DNA from: Marinobacter denitrificans
GTDB lineage: Bacteria > Pseudomonadota > Gammaproteobacteria > Pseudomonadales > Oleiphilaceae
Direction: 5' to 3'
NCBI RefSeq assembly: GCF_008795955.1
Contig: NZ_VMHN01000007.1
Coordinates: 62,001-126,000 of the forward strand
Length of the DNA stretch: 64,000 nucleotides
Numbering within the stretch: the first letter of the stretch is position 1; the number at the start of each line of letters is the position of its first letter. This document shows positions 24,742 through 33,146 of this stretch, piece by piece. The notes beneath the pieces are model-generated. The model saw only the letters and a list, made by a program, of their open reading frames with translations, was not told the origin of the DNA and searched no databases. The position numbers were made by a program, and so were the translations under genes.

Positions 24742-26115
24742 ATGCCGTCATTCAGTGAGCTGGGTCTTTCCCGGCCAATGCTCGAAAACCTGTCGAGACT
24801 TGGCTTTGAAAGCCCGACCCCCATCCAGATCGGCGCCTTGCCTCCCGCGCTAAGGGGCAGCGACCTGATCGCCATGGCTCAGACCGGCAGTGGCAAGACG
24901 GCTGCTTTCGGTATTCCGCTGGTGGAGAAGCTGAACCCGCGCCGGTTCCAGGTCCAGGGACTGGTGCTTTGCCCCACGCGGGAACTGGCGGACCAGGTGG
25001 CCAAATCCTTGCGGGAACTGGCTGTGGCGAGGGATAACGTAAAAATCCTGTCGCTATGTGGCGGGGTATCCATTGGCCCTCAGATCGGTTCGCTCAGTCA
25101 TGGCGCTCACATTGTGGTTGGAACCCCGGGGCGGATTCAGGATCATCTGTGCAAAGGGACGTTAAAGCTGGACCAGCTTACAACTCTGGTTCTGGATGAA
25201 GCAGACCGGATGCTGGATATGGGCTTTCAGGAGGCGGTTGAGGACATCATCAGTCAGGCGCCGACAAAAAGGCAGACGCTGATGTTTTCCGCCACCTGGC
25301 CGGAGAATATCCGCAAGCTCAGTGAACAGTACCAGAGCAATCCGGTGGATGTGAGAATCGACAGCCAGTCTCTTGAGTCTGACATCACCGAGCGCTTCTA
25401 TGAAATTGCGCCGGGGCAGCAGGTTCAGGCACTGGCTGCGTTGTTGTCGCTGCATCAGCCTGCATCGTGTATTGCCTTCTGCACCCGTAAGCAGCAGTGC
25501 GATGAGGTGGCCAGTGAACTGAATGGCCTGGGATTTGCGGCCTTGCCTCTGCACGGAGACCTGGAGCAGCGAGACCGTGACAGTGTGCTCGTGCGCTTTG
25601 GCAATCAGAGCTGTTCTGTACTGGTTGCGACTGATGTTGCCGCCCGTGGGCTTGATATCAAGTCGCTGCCGTTGGTGGTCAATGTAGAGCCTGCCCGGGA
25701 TCCGGAAGTGCATACCCACCGGGTTGGAAGGACGGGGCGCGCGGGAGAGCAGGGGCTGGCCGTGACATTCTGCACACCGGCGCAGGCGCACAAGATCAAC
25801 CGCCTGGAGGCCGGGCGCCAGCAGCCGGTGGAGTGGGGAAGCACTCCAGACCTCTTGGCCACGCCTTTGAAGCCCGCCGAGCCCGCTATGAGAACACTGT
25901 GTATTGCAGGTGGCCGAAAAGACAAGGTCAGGCCGGGCGATGTTCTGGGCGCGATAACCGGTGAGGCCGGGCTTCCGGGCAAAGTGGTGGGGAAGATAGA
26001 CCTGTTTGATTTCCAGTGTTTTGTGGCGGTTGAAAAGGAATCAGCGGCCACAGCCCTGAAAAGGCTGGAACAAGGTCGCATAAAGGGGCGTAAAATGCGT
26101 GTACGTTATGCATGA
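24742..26115 (+). CDS. dbpA: ATP-dependent RNA helicase DbpA
   Basis: DEAD-box helicase acting late in 50S ribosome assembly by binding hairpin 92 of 23S rRNA. The 457 residues contain the Q motif (FESPTPIQIGALP), Walker A AQTGSGKT, DEAD in VLDEADRMLD, SAT in SATWPE, and HRVGRTGRAG. The last 73 residues (RTLCIAGGRKDKVRPGDVLGA onward) are the DbpA-type RNA-recognition domain, which distinguishes it from other DEAD-box proteins such as RhlE. It is a single gene followed by a 213-base gap before oadG with no clear terminator. Confidence 0.95.
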   Translation: MPSFSELGLSRPMLENLSRLGFESPTPIQIGALPPALRGSDLIAMAQTGSGKTAAFGIPLVEKLNPRRFQVQGLVLCPTRELADQVAKSLRELAVARDNVKILSLCGGVSIGPQIGSLSHGAHIVVGTPGRIQDHLCKGTLKLDQLTTLVLDEADRMLDMGFQEAVEDIISQAPTKRQTLMFSATWPENIRKLSEQYQSNPVDVRIDSQSLESDITERFYEIAPGQQVQALAALLSLHQPASCIAFCTRKQQCDEVASELNGLGFAALPLHGDLEQRDRDSVLVRFGNQSCSVLVATDVAARGLDIKSLPLVVNVEPARDPEVHTHRVGRTGRAGEQGLAVTFCTPAQAHKINRLEAGRQQPVEWGSTPDLLATPLKPAEPAMRTLCIAGGRKDKVRPGDVLGAITGEAGLPGKVVGKIDLFDFQCFVAVEKESAATALKRLEQGRIKGRKMRVRYA

Positions 26116-26328
26116 ATGAGAATCAGTTTTACCTGCCTGAGGCCCGTCACTATGGGCCAGGGTGCTCGGAAACCACCTATTGAAACCTGCAATTAGGTTG
26201 CTCAGTGGGTCGGAAAACGGTAAATTACGCGGGATTTTGCCCCCCGAATTGGCCTGCCCTTGGAGGTTCTTCACTGGATAACAGGCAGCTCGGGAAAATC
26301 AACAACTCAATACAGGTAGCTATTCGTT

Positions 26329-26586
26329 ATGAATGAGCTGATGTCACAAGCCATCGATCTGATGGTCGCAGGCATGGGGTTTGTTTTCGCATTCCTGATC
26401 ATCCTGGTGTTTGCAACCCTGCTCATGTCAAAACTGGTGCTCCGGTTTGGTCCAGCTGAGCCTGAACCTGCCACTCCGGCCCGTAATTCACGTGCAAAGC
26501 CCTCAGCGCCGTCGCCAGTCGATCCTGACACCGCTGAAGCTATTAAAAAAGCGATTGCACAATACCGGTCACGCCACAAGAAGTGA
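26329..26586 (+). CDS. oadG: Oxaloacetate decarboxylase gamma subunit
   Basis: A small single-pass membrane subunit that anchors and assembles the Na+-pumping oxaloacetate decarboxylase. The 85 residues have one TM near the N-terminus (AIDLMVAGMGFVFAFLIILVFATLL), a Pro/Ala-rich linker and a basic C-terminal tail (AIKKAIAQYRSRHKK), which in homologues contacts the alpha subunit. Gamma, alpha and beta follow in standard order; oadA begins 42 bases later. The 26116-26328 upstream gap presumably holds the operon promoter, but I see no clear hexamers. Confidence 0.92.
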   Translation: MNELMSQAIDLMVAGMGFVFAFLIILVFATLLMSKLVLRFGPAEPEPATPARNSRAKPSAPSPVDPDTAEAIKKAIAQYRSRHKK

Positions 26587-26628
26587 CCTGGCAGACAGAT
26601 TAGAACCTTTAAACAGAAGGCTGACACG

Positions 26629-28422
26629 ATGACTGACACAAAGAAACCGCTGGGGATTACGGACGTTATTCTGCGTGACGCCCACCAGTCCCTGCTGGCC
26701 ACCCGCATGCGGCTTGACGATATGCTGCCCATCGCCGAGAAGCTGGACAAAGTAGGCTTCTGGTCTCTGGAATCCTGGGGTGGAGCTACCTTTGACTCCT
26801 GTATCCGCTATCTGGGCGAGGACCCGTGGGAGCGCATCCGTGAGCTGAAAAAAGCCATGCCCAATACTCAACAGCAAATGCTTCTGCGCGGCCAGAACCT
26901 GCTGGGCTACCGGCATTATGCGGATGACGTGGTGGATCGTTTCTGTGAGCGCGCTGCCGAAAACGGCGTAGATGTGTTCCGTATTTTCGATGCGATGAAC
27001 GACCCCCGTAACCTGGATCGCGCCATCAAGGCCGTTCGTAAGACCGGCAAGCACGCCCAGGGCACCATTGCATATACCACCAGCCCGGTGCACACCATCG
27101 AAATGTGGGTAGAGCTGGCGAAGGAAGTCGCGGACATGGGCGCGGACTCCATCGCCATCAAGGACATGGCCGGCATTCTCAAGCCTTATGTTGCTTTTGA
27201 CCTGGTCAGCCGTCTGAAGAAAGAGCTGGATATCCCGATTCACATGCAGTGCCACGCCACGACCGGTATGTCTACCGCAACCGCCATCAAGGCAGCGGAA
27301 GCCGGCATCGATAACGTGGATACTGCCATCTCCTCTATGAGCATGACCTATGGTCATTCACCCACCGAAGCGGTGGTTGCGATTCTGGAAGGAACCGATC
27401 GTGACACAGGCCTCGATCTGAACCTGCTTGAAGAGATTGCCAGTTACTTCCGTGAAGTGCGTAAGAAGTATGCCAGATTTGAAGGCAGCCTCAGGGGCAC
27501 CGATTCCCGAATCCTGATTGCTCAGGTTCCGGGGGGCATGCTGACCAACATGGAAAATCAGCTCAAAGAGCAGAACGCGGCCGACAAATTCGACCAGGTT
27601 CTGGATGAAATTCCCAAGGTACGTGAAGATCTGGGCTTCATCCCGCTGGTAACACCGACGTCTCAGATCGTCGGCACCCAGGCGGTACTGAACGTACTGA
27701 CCGGTGAGCGTTACAAGTCCATCTCCAAGGAAACCTCCGCGATTCTCAAGGGCGAGTACGGTGCTGCACCGGCGCCAATGAACAAGGAACTGCAGGAGCG
27801 TGTACTGGACGGAAAGGAGCCAGTGACGTGCCGTCCGGCCGACCTGATCGAGCCGGAAATGGACAAGCTGACCGAAGAGCTCAGGAATATCGCGAAAGAG
27901 AAAGACATTAAGCTGGCCGAGCAGGAAGTGGATGACGTTCTCACCTACGCCCTGTTCCCGCAGATTGGTCTCAAGTTCCTTGAGAACCGCGGTAACCCGG
28001 ATGCGTTCGAACCGGTTCCGACCAAGGAAGATGTAGCCGCGGCCCCTGCGAAGAAGGGCGGGCCCGAAACCTATACCGTGGAAGTTAACGGCAAGGAGTA
28101 TGTCGTAGCCGTTAACGAAGGTGGGGAAATCAGCCAGATTGAAGGCAAGGGCGGTGCCGGCGCATCGGCGCCTGCGGCTTCCCCATCTGCGCCAGCTCCT
28201 GCCGGCGGTGGCGAGCCGGTTCCGGCACCGTTGGGTGGCAACATCTTCAAGGTACTGGTTTCTCCGGGTGACGCTGTTGAAGAAGGCGATGTGCTGATTA
28301 TCCTCGAAGCCATGAAAATGGAAACCGAGGTGCGTGCACCCAAGGCCGGTACCATCGGCGAAGTCTTCATCAAGGTCGGTGATGCCGTTGCCGTTGATGA
28401 TGAAATGCTGACAATCGCATAA
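26629..28422 (+). CDS. oadA: Oxaloacetate decarboxylase alpha subunit
   Basis: The biotin-dependent carboxyltransferase subunit, 597 residues, transfers CO2 from oxaloacetate to biotin. The N-terminal carboxyltransferase TIM barrel starts ITDVILRDAHQSLLATRMR. It is followed by the conserved carboxylase domain (about 290-470), an Ala/Pro/Gly-rich flexible linker (about 510-530) and a biotinyl domain ending near the C-terminus with the biotinylation motif EAMKMETEV. Metal ligands in MQCHATTGMS are present. It works with oadB and oadG to couple decarboxylation to sodium export, feeding pyruvate metabolism and a sodium gradient useful in seawater. Confidence 0.96.
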   Translation: MTDTKKPLGITDVILRDAHQSLLATRMRLDDMLPIAEKLDKVGFWSLESWGGATFDSCIRYLGEDPWERIRELKKAMPNTQQQMLLRGQNLLGYRHYADDVVDRFCERAAENGVDVFRIFDAMNDPRNLDRAIKAVRKTGKHAQGTIAYTTSPVHTIEMWVELAKEVADMGADSIAIKDMAGILKPYVAFDLVSRLKKELDIPIHMQCHATTGMSTATAIKAAEAGIDNVDTAISSMSMTYGHSPTEAVVAILEGTDRDTGLDLNLLEEIASYFREVRKKYARFEGSLRGTDSRILIAQVPGGMLTNMENQLKEQNAADKFDQVLDEIPKVREDLGFIPLVTPTSQIVGTQAVLNVLTGERYKSISKETSAILKGEYGAAPAPMNKELQERVLDGKEPVTCRPADLIEPEMDKLTEELRNIAKEKDIKLAEQEVDDVLTYALFPQIGLKFLENRGNPDAFEPVPTKEDVAAAPAKKGGPETYTVEVNGKEYVVAVNEGGEISQIEGKGGAGASAPAASPSAPAPAGGGEPVPAPLGGNIFKVLVSPGDAVEEGDVLIILEAMKMETEVRAPKAGTIGEVFIKVGDAVAVDDEMLTIA

Positions 28423-28435
28423 GGGCCAGCATTCC

Positions 28436-29758
28436 ATGGATAAATTAATGACGTTGTGGACGGGCAGTGGCCTGTTCAACATAGAAATTGGCCAGGTGGT
28501 GATGATCGTCATCGGCCTGCTGCTTCTGTATCTTGCGATTCGCAAGAAGTTCGAGCCTTTGCTGCTGGTGCCGATTGGCTTCGGTGGCATTCTGGCGAAT
28601 ATTCCGGAGGCAGGGCTTGCCCTGTCTGCGGCTGAGAATGCTCTTCATTTTGCCAAGCCAGAAGTCCTGGCCGCTCTGGCCAGCACTCTGGATGTTGGCT
28701 ATCAGGCGGGGCAGGCTGTGACCCCTGAGGTAAAAGAGGCGTTCAAGCTCGCCTTCAAGGATGCAGGGTATTCTACCGTTAGCGCGGCTAATGCCATTGC
28801 GTCTGACTACGGCTATGGCAACGGCATGCTCTACAACTTCTACACCATTGTTATTGGCAGCACCGTTGGCCCGTTGCTGATCTTCATGGGTGTAGGTGCG
28901 ATGACGGACTTTGGCCCGCTGCTGGCGAACCCGAAGACATTGCTGCTGGGCGCTGCTGCCCAGTTCGGTATCTTTGGTACGGTGCTGGGCGCTGCTCTGC
29001 TGGACTGGTTGGGCATTCTTGACTTCACCATTCTGGAAGCCGCTGCCATTGGTATCATCGGTGGTGCGGACGGCCCCACATCCATCTATGTGTCCAGCGT
29101 ACTGGCTCCCCACCTGATTGGTGCGATCGCGGTTTCAGCCTACGCTTACATGGCGCTGGTTCCGATGATTCAGCCGCCAATCATGAAGGCGCTGACAACG
29201 CAGAAAGAGCGGGCCATCAAGATGTCTCAGCTGCGCCCGGTCACCAAGAAAGAAAAGATCGTATTCCCGATCGTAGTGCTGGTTGCTGTTGCACTGTTCC
29301 TGCCCGATGCCGCTCCGCTGCTGGGTATGTTCTGCTTTGGTAACCTCATGCGGGAGTGTGGCGTGGTTGAGCGTCTGAGCGACACTGCCCAGAACGCACT
29401 TATCAATATCGTGACCATTTTCCTGGGGCTGTCGGTTGGCTCCAAGCTGATGGCGGACAAGTTCCTGGATGGCCAGACTCTGGGCATCCTGGGGCTGGGT
29501 ATTGTGGCCTTCGGTGTTGGTACGGCGTGTGGTGTTCTGATGGCGAAGCTGATGAATGCCTTCGTAAAAGAGCCCATCAACCCGCTGATCGGTTCCGCGG
29601 GTGTATCCGCGGTGCCGATGGCAGCACGGGTGTCCAACAAGGTTGGTCTTGAGGCCAATCCGCATAACTTCCTGCTGATGCACGCCATGGGCCCGAACGT
29701 GGCCGGCGTTATCGGCTCTGCGGTGGCTGCGGGTGTAATGATCAAGCTTCTGGGCTGA
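28436..29758 (+). CDS. oadB: Oxaloacetate decarboxylase beta subunit (Na+ pump)
   Basis: An integral-membrane subunit of 440 residues with about nine to eleven TM segments. It decarboxylates carboxybiotin and moves Na+ out. Signature regions are the GGADGPTSIYVSSVLAP loop (with the essential Asp), GMFCFGNLMRECGVVERLSDTAQN and GSAGVSAVPMAARVSNKVG near the C-terminus. The ATG comes 13 bases after oadA, and the gene ends the operon at an intrinsic terminator. The length is slightly over the usual 430 because of an N-terminal extension. Confidence 0.96.
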   Translation: MDKLMTLWTGSGLFNIEIGQVVMIVIGLLLLYLAIRKKFEPLLLVPIGFGGILANIPEAGLALSAAENALHFAKPEVLAALASTLDVGYQAGQAVTPEVKEAFKLAFKDAGYSTVSAANAIASDYGYGNGMLYNFYTIVIGSTVGPLLIFMGVGAMTDFGPLLANPKTLLLGAAAQFGIFGTVLGAALLDWLGILDFTILEAAAIGIIGGADGPTSIYVSSVLAPHLIGAIAVSAYAYMALVPMIQPPIMKALTTQKERAIKMSQLRPVTKKEKIVFPIVVLVAVALFLPDAAPLLGMFCFGNLMRECGVVERLSDTAQNALINIVTIFLGLSVGSKLMADKFLDGQTLGILGLGIVAFGVGTACGVLMAKLMNAFVKEPINPLIGSAGVSAVPMAARVSNKVGLEANPHNFLLMHAMGPNVAGVIGSAVAAGVMIKLLG

Positions 29759-29780
29759 TCGTTTCACTTTAGTGAATAAG

Positions 29781-29805
29781 GAGACCCCGCTTCGTGCGGG
29801 GTTTT
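29781..29805 (+). terminator. Intrinsic terminator after oadB
   Basis: ACCCCGC (29784-29790), loop TTCGT and GCGGGGT (29796-29802) make a seven-base-pair GC-rich stem followed by TTTTCTCGTTTT. It ends the oad operon. Confidence 0.85.
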
Positions 29806-29835
29806 CTCGTTTTGTAGCCTGTGGACTGGGGGGGT

Positions 29836-29945
29836 GAGCCGGTGTGGGGCCTCCTTTCAGGAAACGCTACGAGCACATCCATGTGCGCTTGACTCCGGCC
29901 GTCCTTGGCCGGAGACATTCCTGAAAGGAGGCCCCACACCGGCTC
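29836..29945. repeat. Long palindrome 3 with two inner hairpins (oadB-dnaE2 gap)
   Basis: Arms at 29836-29863 and 29918-29945 are a perfect 28-base inverted repeat (left arm begins GAGCCGGTGTGGGG). The 54-base centre forms two more perfect hairpins, GCACAT/ATGTGC and CTCCGGCC/GGCCGGAG, giving a cross-like or three-way folded shape. The core differs from that of palindromes 1 and 2, but the build is the same: a GGTGG/GGTGTGG-type outer arm, a TTTC-GGAA arm end and a conserved-looking centre. It lies between converging oadB and dnaE2. No protein is supported. Confidence 0.85.
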
Positions 29946-29987
29946 TGCAAGCTTCACAGTTATCGCTCAATGCTTCTTTTCTCTCCC

Positions 29988-30020
29988 GTAGGTCGGATTA
30001 GCCGAAGGCGTAATCCGACA
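29988..30020. repeat. REP-like hairpin
   Basis: GTAGGTCGGATTAGCC pairs with GGCGTAATCCGAC around a GAA loop with one bulged base. Short GTCGGATTA-type palindromes of this sort occur as many-copy intergenic repeats in several proteobacteria. Here it overlaps the last bases before the dnaE2 stop codon. Confidence 0.6.
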
Positions 30021-30023
30021 AAA

Positions 30024-33000
30024 TCAATGAAAATCCCGCGAACTAACCGGCAAAGCCTCAATCAAGTGGCTCAAATCCGACAACCTTCCCGCCATCACAT
30101 GAACAATATCCCCCTCACGCTCCAACACACCCTTCACATGTAACAACCGCGCCGTTATCAGCGGCTTTCGCTGTCGACGCGCTGTTTCCAGCCACACCAC
30201 CACATTCACGTTGCCGGTTTCATCCTCCAGGGTAACGAAGGTTACACCGGAGGCTGAGCCGGGGCGTTGGCGGCCGGTGACCAGGCCGGCCACCTGGACA
30301 GGGCGGCCCGGTTGGATGGCCTTGAGCTGTTCGGCGCTGAGGCAGAATTTCAGGTGGCCCTGTTCGCGGAGCAGCGCCAGAGGGTGGCGCTGCAGGGTAA
30401 GGCCCTGGCTGGCGTAGTCGGCGAGTACGTTCTGGCCTTCCGTGGGTTCGGGCAGGTGTACACAGGTGGTGTCCGGCAGGTATTCCGCGCTTGTGTCAGC
30501 GGCAAAGAGTTTAGCGGGTTGTTCGTGGCCGAGGAGGTGCCAGTAGGCCTGATGACGGTTGGCGGTGAAGTCGGGCATGGCGTTGGCGCCGGCCAGGAGT
30601 TCCATATCCCGCTGGTTCAGCCCGGCCAGGCGGCGGAGTTCGGCGGTGGTTCGGTAACCCTGTTGGGGGCGAAGCCGGCAAAGCTGCTCACCACCGCTGG
30701 TGGACAAACCCTGTATCAACCTCAGGCCCAGGCGTAGATGGCGATCAGGGCCTTCGAGGGTGTGGTCCCACTGGCTGTGATTTACATCCGGTGGCAGTAC
30801 GGTGACGTTATGGCGGCGGGCGTCCTGAACCAGCTGGGAGGGCGAGTAGAAGCCCATGGGCTGGCTGTTGAGCAGTGCGCAGTAGAAAGCTGCAGGGTAG
30901 TGGCGCTTTATCCACGAGGACACATACACCAGCAACGCAAAACTGGCGGCGTGGGATTCCGGGAAACCGTAGCCGCCAAAGCCGCAGATCTGAAGGTACA
31001 GTCGTTCGGCAAAATCGGCATCGTGACCTCTTTCGAGCATGCCGTTGATGAGCTTGTCCCGAAAGGGGGTCAGGTCGCCGTGGGACTTCCAGGCGGCCAT
31101 GGCGCGGCGGAGCTGGTCGGCCTCCCCGGCGGAGAAACCAGCGGCCACCATGGCCAGTTTGATCACCTGTTCCTGAAAAATGGGCACACCCAGGGTGCGC
31201 TCAAGGACTTTGCGTACGGCGTCGTTGGGGTAGTCCACCGGTTCCAGCCCATGTTTACGGCGCAGGTAGGGGTGCACCATATCGCCCTGGATGGGGCCGG
31301 GGCGGACAATGGCAACTTCGATCACCAGGTCGTAATAGGTGGTCGGTTTCAGGCGCGGCAGCATATTGATCTGGGCGCGGGATTCCACCTGGAAGACACC
31401 GATACTGTCGCCTTTCTGCAGCATGGCGTAGGTGGCCGGGTCTTCCTGGGGAATATCCTGCATGGTAAAGGGGGCGCCCTTTTCCTCACTGATCAGGGCC
31501 AGGGCCTTGCGAATCGCTGTCAGCATGCCGAGGGCAAGTACGTCCACTTTCATCAGGCCCAGGCTTTCCAGGTCGTCCTTGTCCCACTGTATGACGGTCC
31601 GGTCGGCCATGGCGGCGTTTTCTACCGGTACAAGTTCGGCCAGCGGGCCCGCGCTGATGACAAACCCTCCCACATGCTGGGACAGGTGGCGCGGGAAGCC
31701 GAGCAGGGTATTCACCAGGGAAAAGAACTGGTCAGCCACTTTCGGGTTGCGGGTGAGGTGTTTGTCGAGAATCTGCTGGCGCCAGTTGCTGGCCTTGTCC
31801 CGCCAGTCGATGCCTTCCAGCAGCTGTTCCACCATGGCCGGGTCAAAGCCCAGGGCCTTGCCCACATCGCGAATGGCACTGCGTGGCCGGTAGCGGATCA
31901 CAGTGGCTGCCAGGGCGGCCCGTTCGCGGCTATAGCGCCGGTAAATGTACTGGATGACCTCTTCCCGTCGTTCATGCTCAAAGTCCACGTCGATGTCTGG
32001 TGGCTCGTCACGGTCTTTGGAGATGAAGCGCTCGAACAGTAATTCCACCCGTGCCGGGTTCACCTCGGTGATGCCCAGGCAGTAACACACGGCGGAGTTG
32101 GCGGCGGAGCCCCGCCCCTGGCAGAGGATGCCTTTGCTGCGGGCAAAGGCAACAATATCCTGAATGGTGAGGAAGTAGTGCTCGTATGCCATCTCCGAGA
32201 TCAGGGCCAGCTCTTTGCGGATCAGGCCCTGAACACTTAATGGTGTGCCGTCGGGGTATCGCCGGCGTTCGCCTTCGCGGGTCAGCCGTTTCAGATAGGC
32301 CGCCGGGGATTCTCCTTCCGGTACCAGGTCTGGCGGGTATTCATAACGCAGGCTGCCGGGCTCGAAGGTGCATTGTTGGGCAATAACCAGGGTCTCCCGC
32401 AGCCAGGTGGCGGGAAACAGACGTTGCAGGACCGGCAATGGCCGCAGGTAGCGCTCGCCGTTCTGGAACAGGCAGTGGCCGGCATTCTCCAGGGTGGTGT
32501 GGTTGCGCAGGGCAGTGAGCACATCTTGCAAGGGCTGACGATCGCGGGTGTGCATGTGCACTTCGCCGGTGGCAACCACCGGGCACCGTATGTGGTCAGC
32601 CAGCCAGCGTACACGGGCCAGTTGCAGTTCTTCCCCGGCCTCAAGGGTGCGGGTGGTGGCTATCCACAGGGCAGGGTCAAACAGGCGCTGCAGCCATTCA
32701 CCACAGGCCAGGGCCTGATCGGCATCCGCCTCGCCAGGTGAGGGGGGCAGCCACAGGCACAGGCAGTCATCCAGAGTGTGGGTTTCAATGTCCCGGAAAA
32801 ATAGCTGGTATTGGCCTTTTTCAGCCCGCCGCCGCCCGGTGGTGATTAACTGGCAGAGCTGTCCATACCCTTTGCGGGTGCGGGCCAGCAGAATAAAACG
32901 GGGAACGGTAGCGCCAGGCGGGGCATCTTCCAGTTCAAACCAACTGCCGGTAATCAGCTTTACCGGACTGTCTTTCAGTGCGGCCCAGGCCCGGGGAATA

Positions 33001-33146
33001 CCGGCTACCGAACAGGCGTCAGTGATTGCCAGGGCGGAATAGCCCATTTCCAAAGCGCGCTCTGCCAGTTCCTGAGGGTGAGAAGCCCCGGTCAGAAAGG
33101 TAAAATTGCTGAAGCAGAACAGCTCTGCGTAGATAAACTCGCTCAT
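30024..33146 (-). CDS. dnaE2: Error-prone DNA polymerase DnaE2 (ImuC)
   Basis: Alpha-type C-family polymerase that works with ImuA and ImuB in SOS-induced translesion synthesis. From the ATG at 33146 it has 1040 residues. It has a PHP domain at the N-terminus (YAELFCFSNFTFLTGASHP), polymerase palm acidic residues in DEPPDIDVDFEHERRE, fingers, tandem HhH, and an OB fold near the C-terminus (VTGRQRPGSASGVTFVTLED). The frame is open 273 bases further upstream, but that part runs through imuB and matches nothing. The ATG overlaps the imuB stop by one base (TGATG), so the genes are translationally coupled. Confidence 0.95.
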   Translation of the reverse strand: MSEFIYAELFCFSNFTFLTGASHPQELAERALEMGYSALAITDACSVAGIPRAWAALKDSPVKLITGSWFELEDAPPGATVPRFILLARTRKGYGQLCQLITTGRRRAEKGQYQLFFRDIETHTLDDCLCLWLPPSPGEADADQALACGEWLQRLFDPALWIATTRTLEAGEELQLARVRWLADHIRCPVVATGEVHMHTRDRQPLQDVLTALRNHTTLENAGHCLFQNGERYLRPLPVLQRLFPATWLRETLVIAQQCTFEPGSLRYEYPPDLVPEGESPAAYLKRLTREGERRRYPDGTPLSVQGLIRKELALISEMAYEHYFLTIQDIVAFARSKGILCQGRGSAANSAVCYCLGITEVNPARVELLFERFISKDRDEPPDIDVDFEHERREEVIQYIYRRYSRERAALAATVIRYRPRSAIRDVGKALGFDPAMVEQLLEGIDWRDKASNWRQQILDKHLTRNPKVADQFFSLVNTLLGFPRHLSQHVGGFVISAGPLAELVPVENAAMADRTVIQWDKDDLESLGLMKVDVLALGMLTAIRKALALISEEKGAPFTMQDIPQEDPATYAMLQKGDSIGVFQVESRAQINMLPRLKPTTYYDLVIEVAIVRPGPIQGDMVHPYLRRKHGLEPVDYPNDAVRKVLERTLGVPIFQEQVIKLAMVAAGFSAGEADQLRRAMAAWKSHGDLTPFRDKLINGMLERGHDADFAERLYLQICGFGGYGFPESHAASFALLVYVSSWIKRHYPAAFYCALLNSQPMGFYSPSQLVQDARRHNVTVLPPDVNHSQWDHTLEGPDRHLRLGLRLIQGLSTSGGEQLCRLRPQQGYRTTAELRRLAGLNQRDMELLAGANAMPDFTANRHQAYWHLLGHEQPAKLFAADTSAEYLPDTTCVHLPEPTEGQNVLADYASQGLTLQRHPLALLREQGHLKFCLSAEQLKAIQPGRPVQVAGLVTGRQRPGSASGVTFVTLEDETGNVNVVVWLETARRQRKPLITARLLHVKGVLEREGDIVHVMAGRLSDLSHLIEALPVSSRDFH

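Noticed and set aside
26116..26160. Fur-box-like AATGAGAATCAG after dbpA
   Set aside because: Too few matches to the 19-base Fur consensus, and no iron gene nearby.
27358..28590. 410-codon minus-strand open frame
   Set aside because: Antisense shadow of oadA and the start of oadB.
30738..32042. 434-codon plus-strand open frame
   Set aside because: Antisense shadow of dnaE2.
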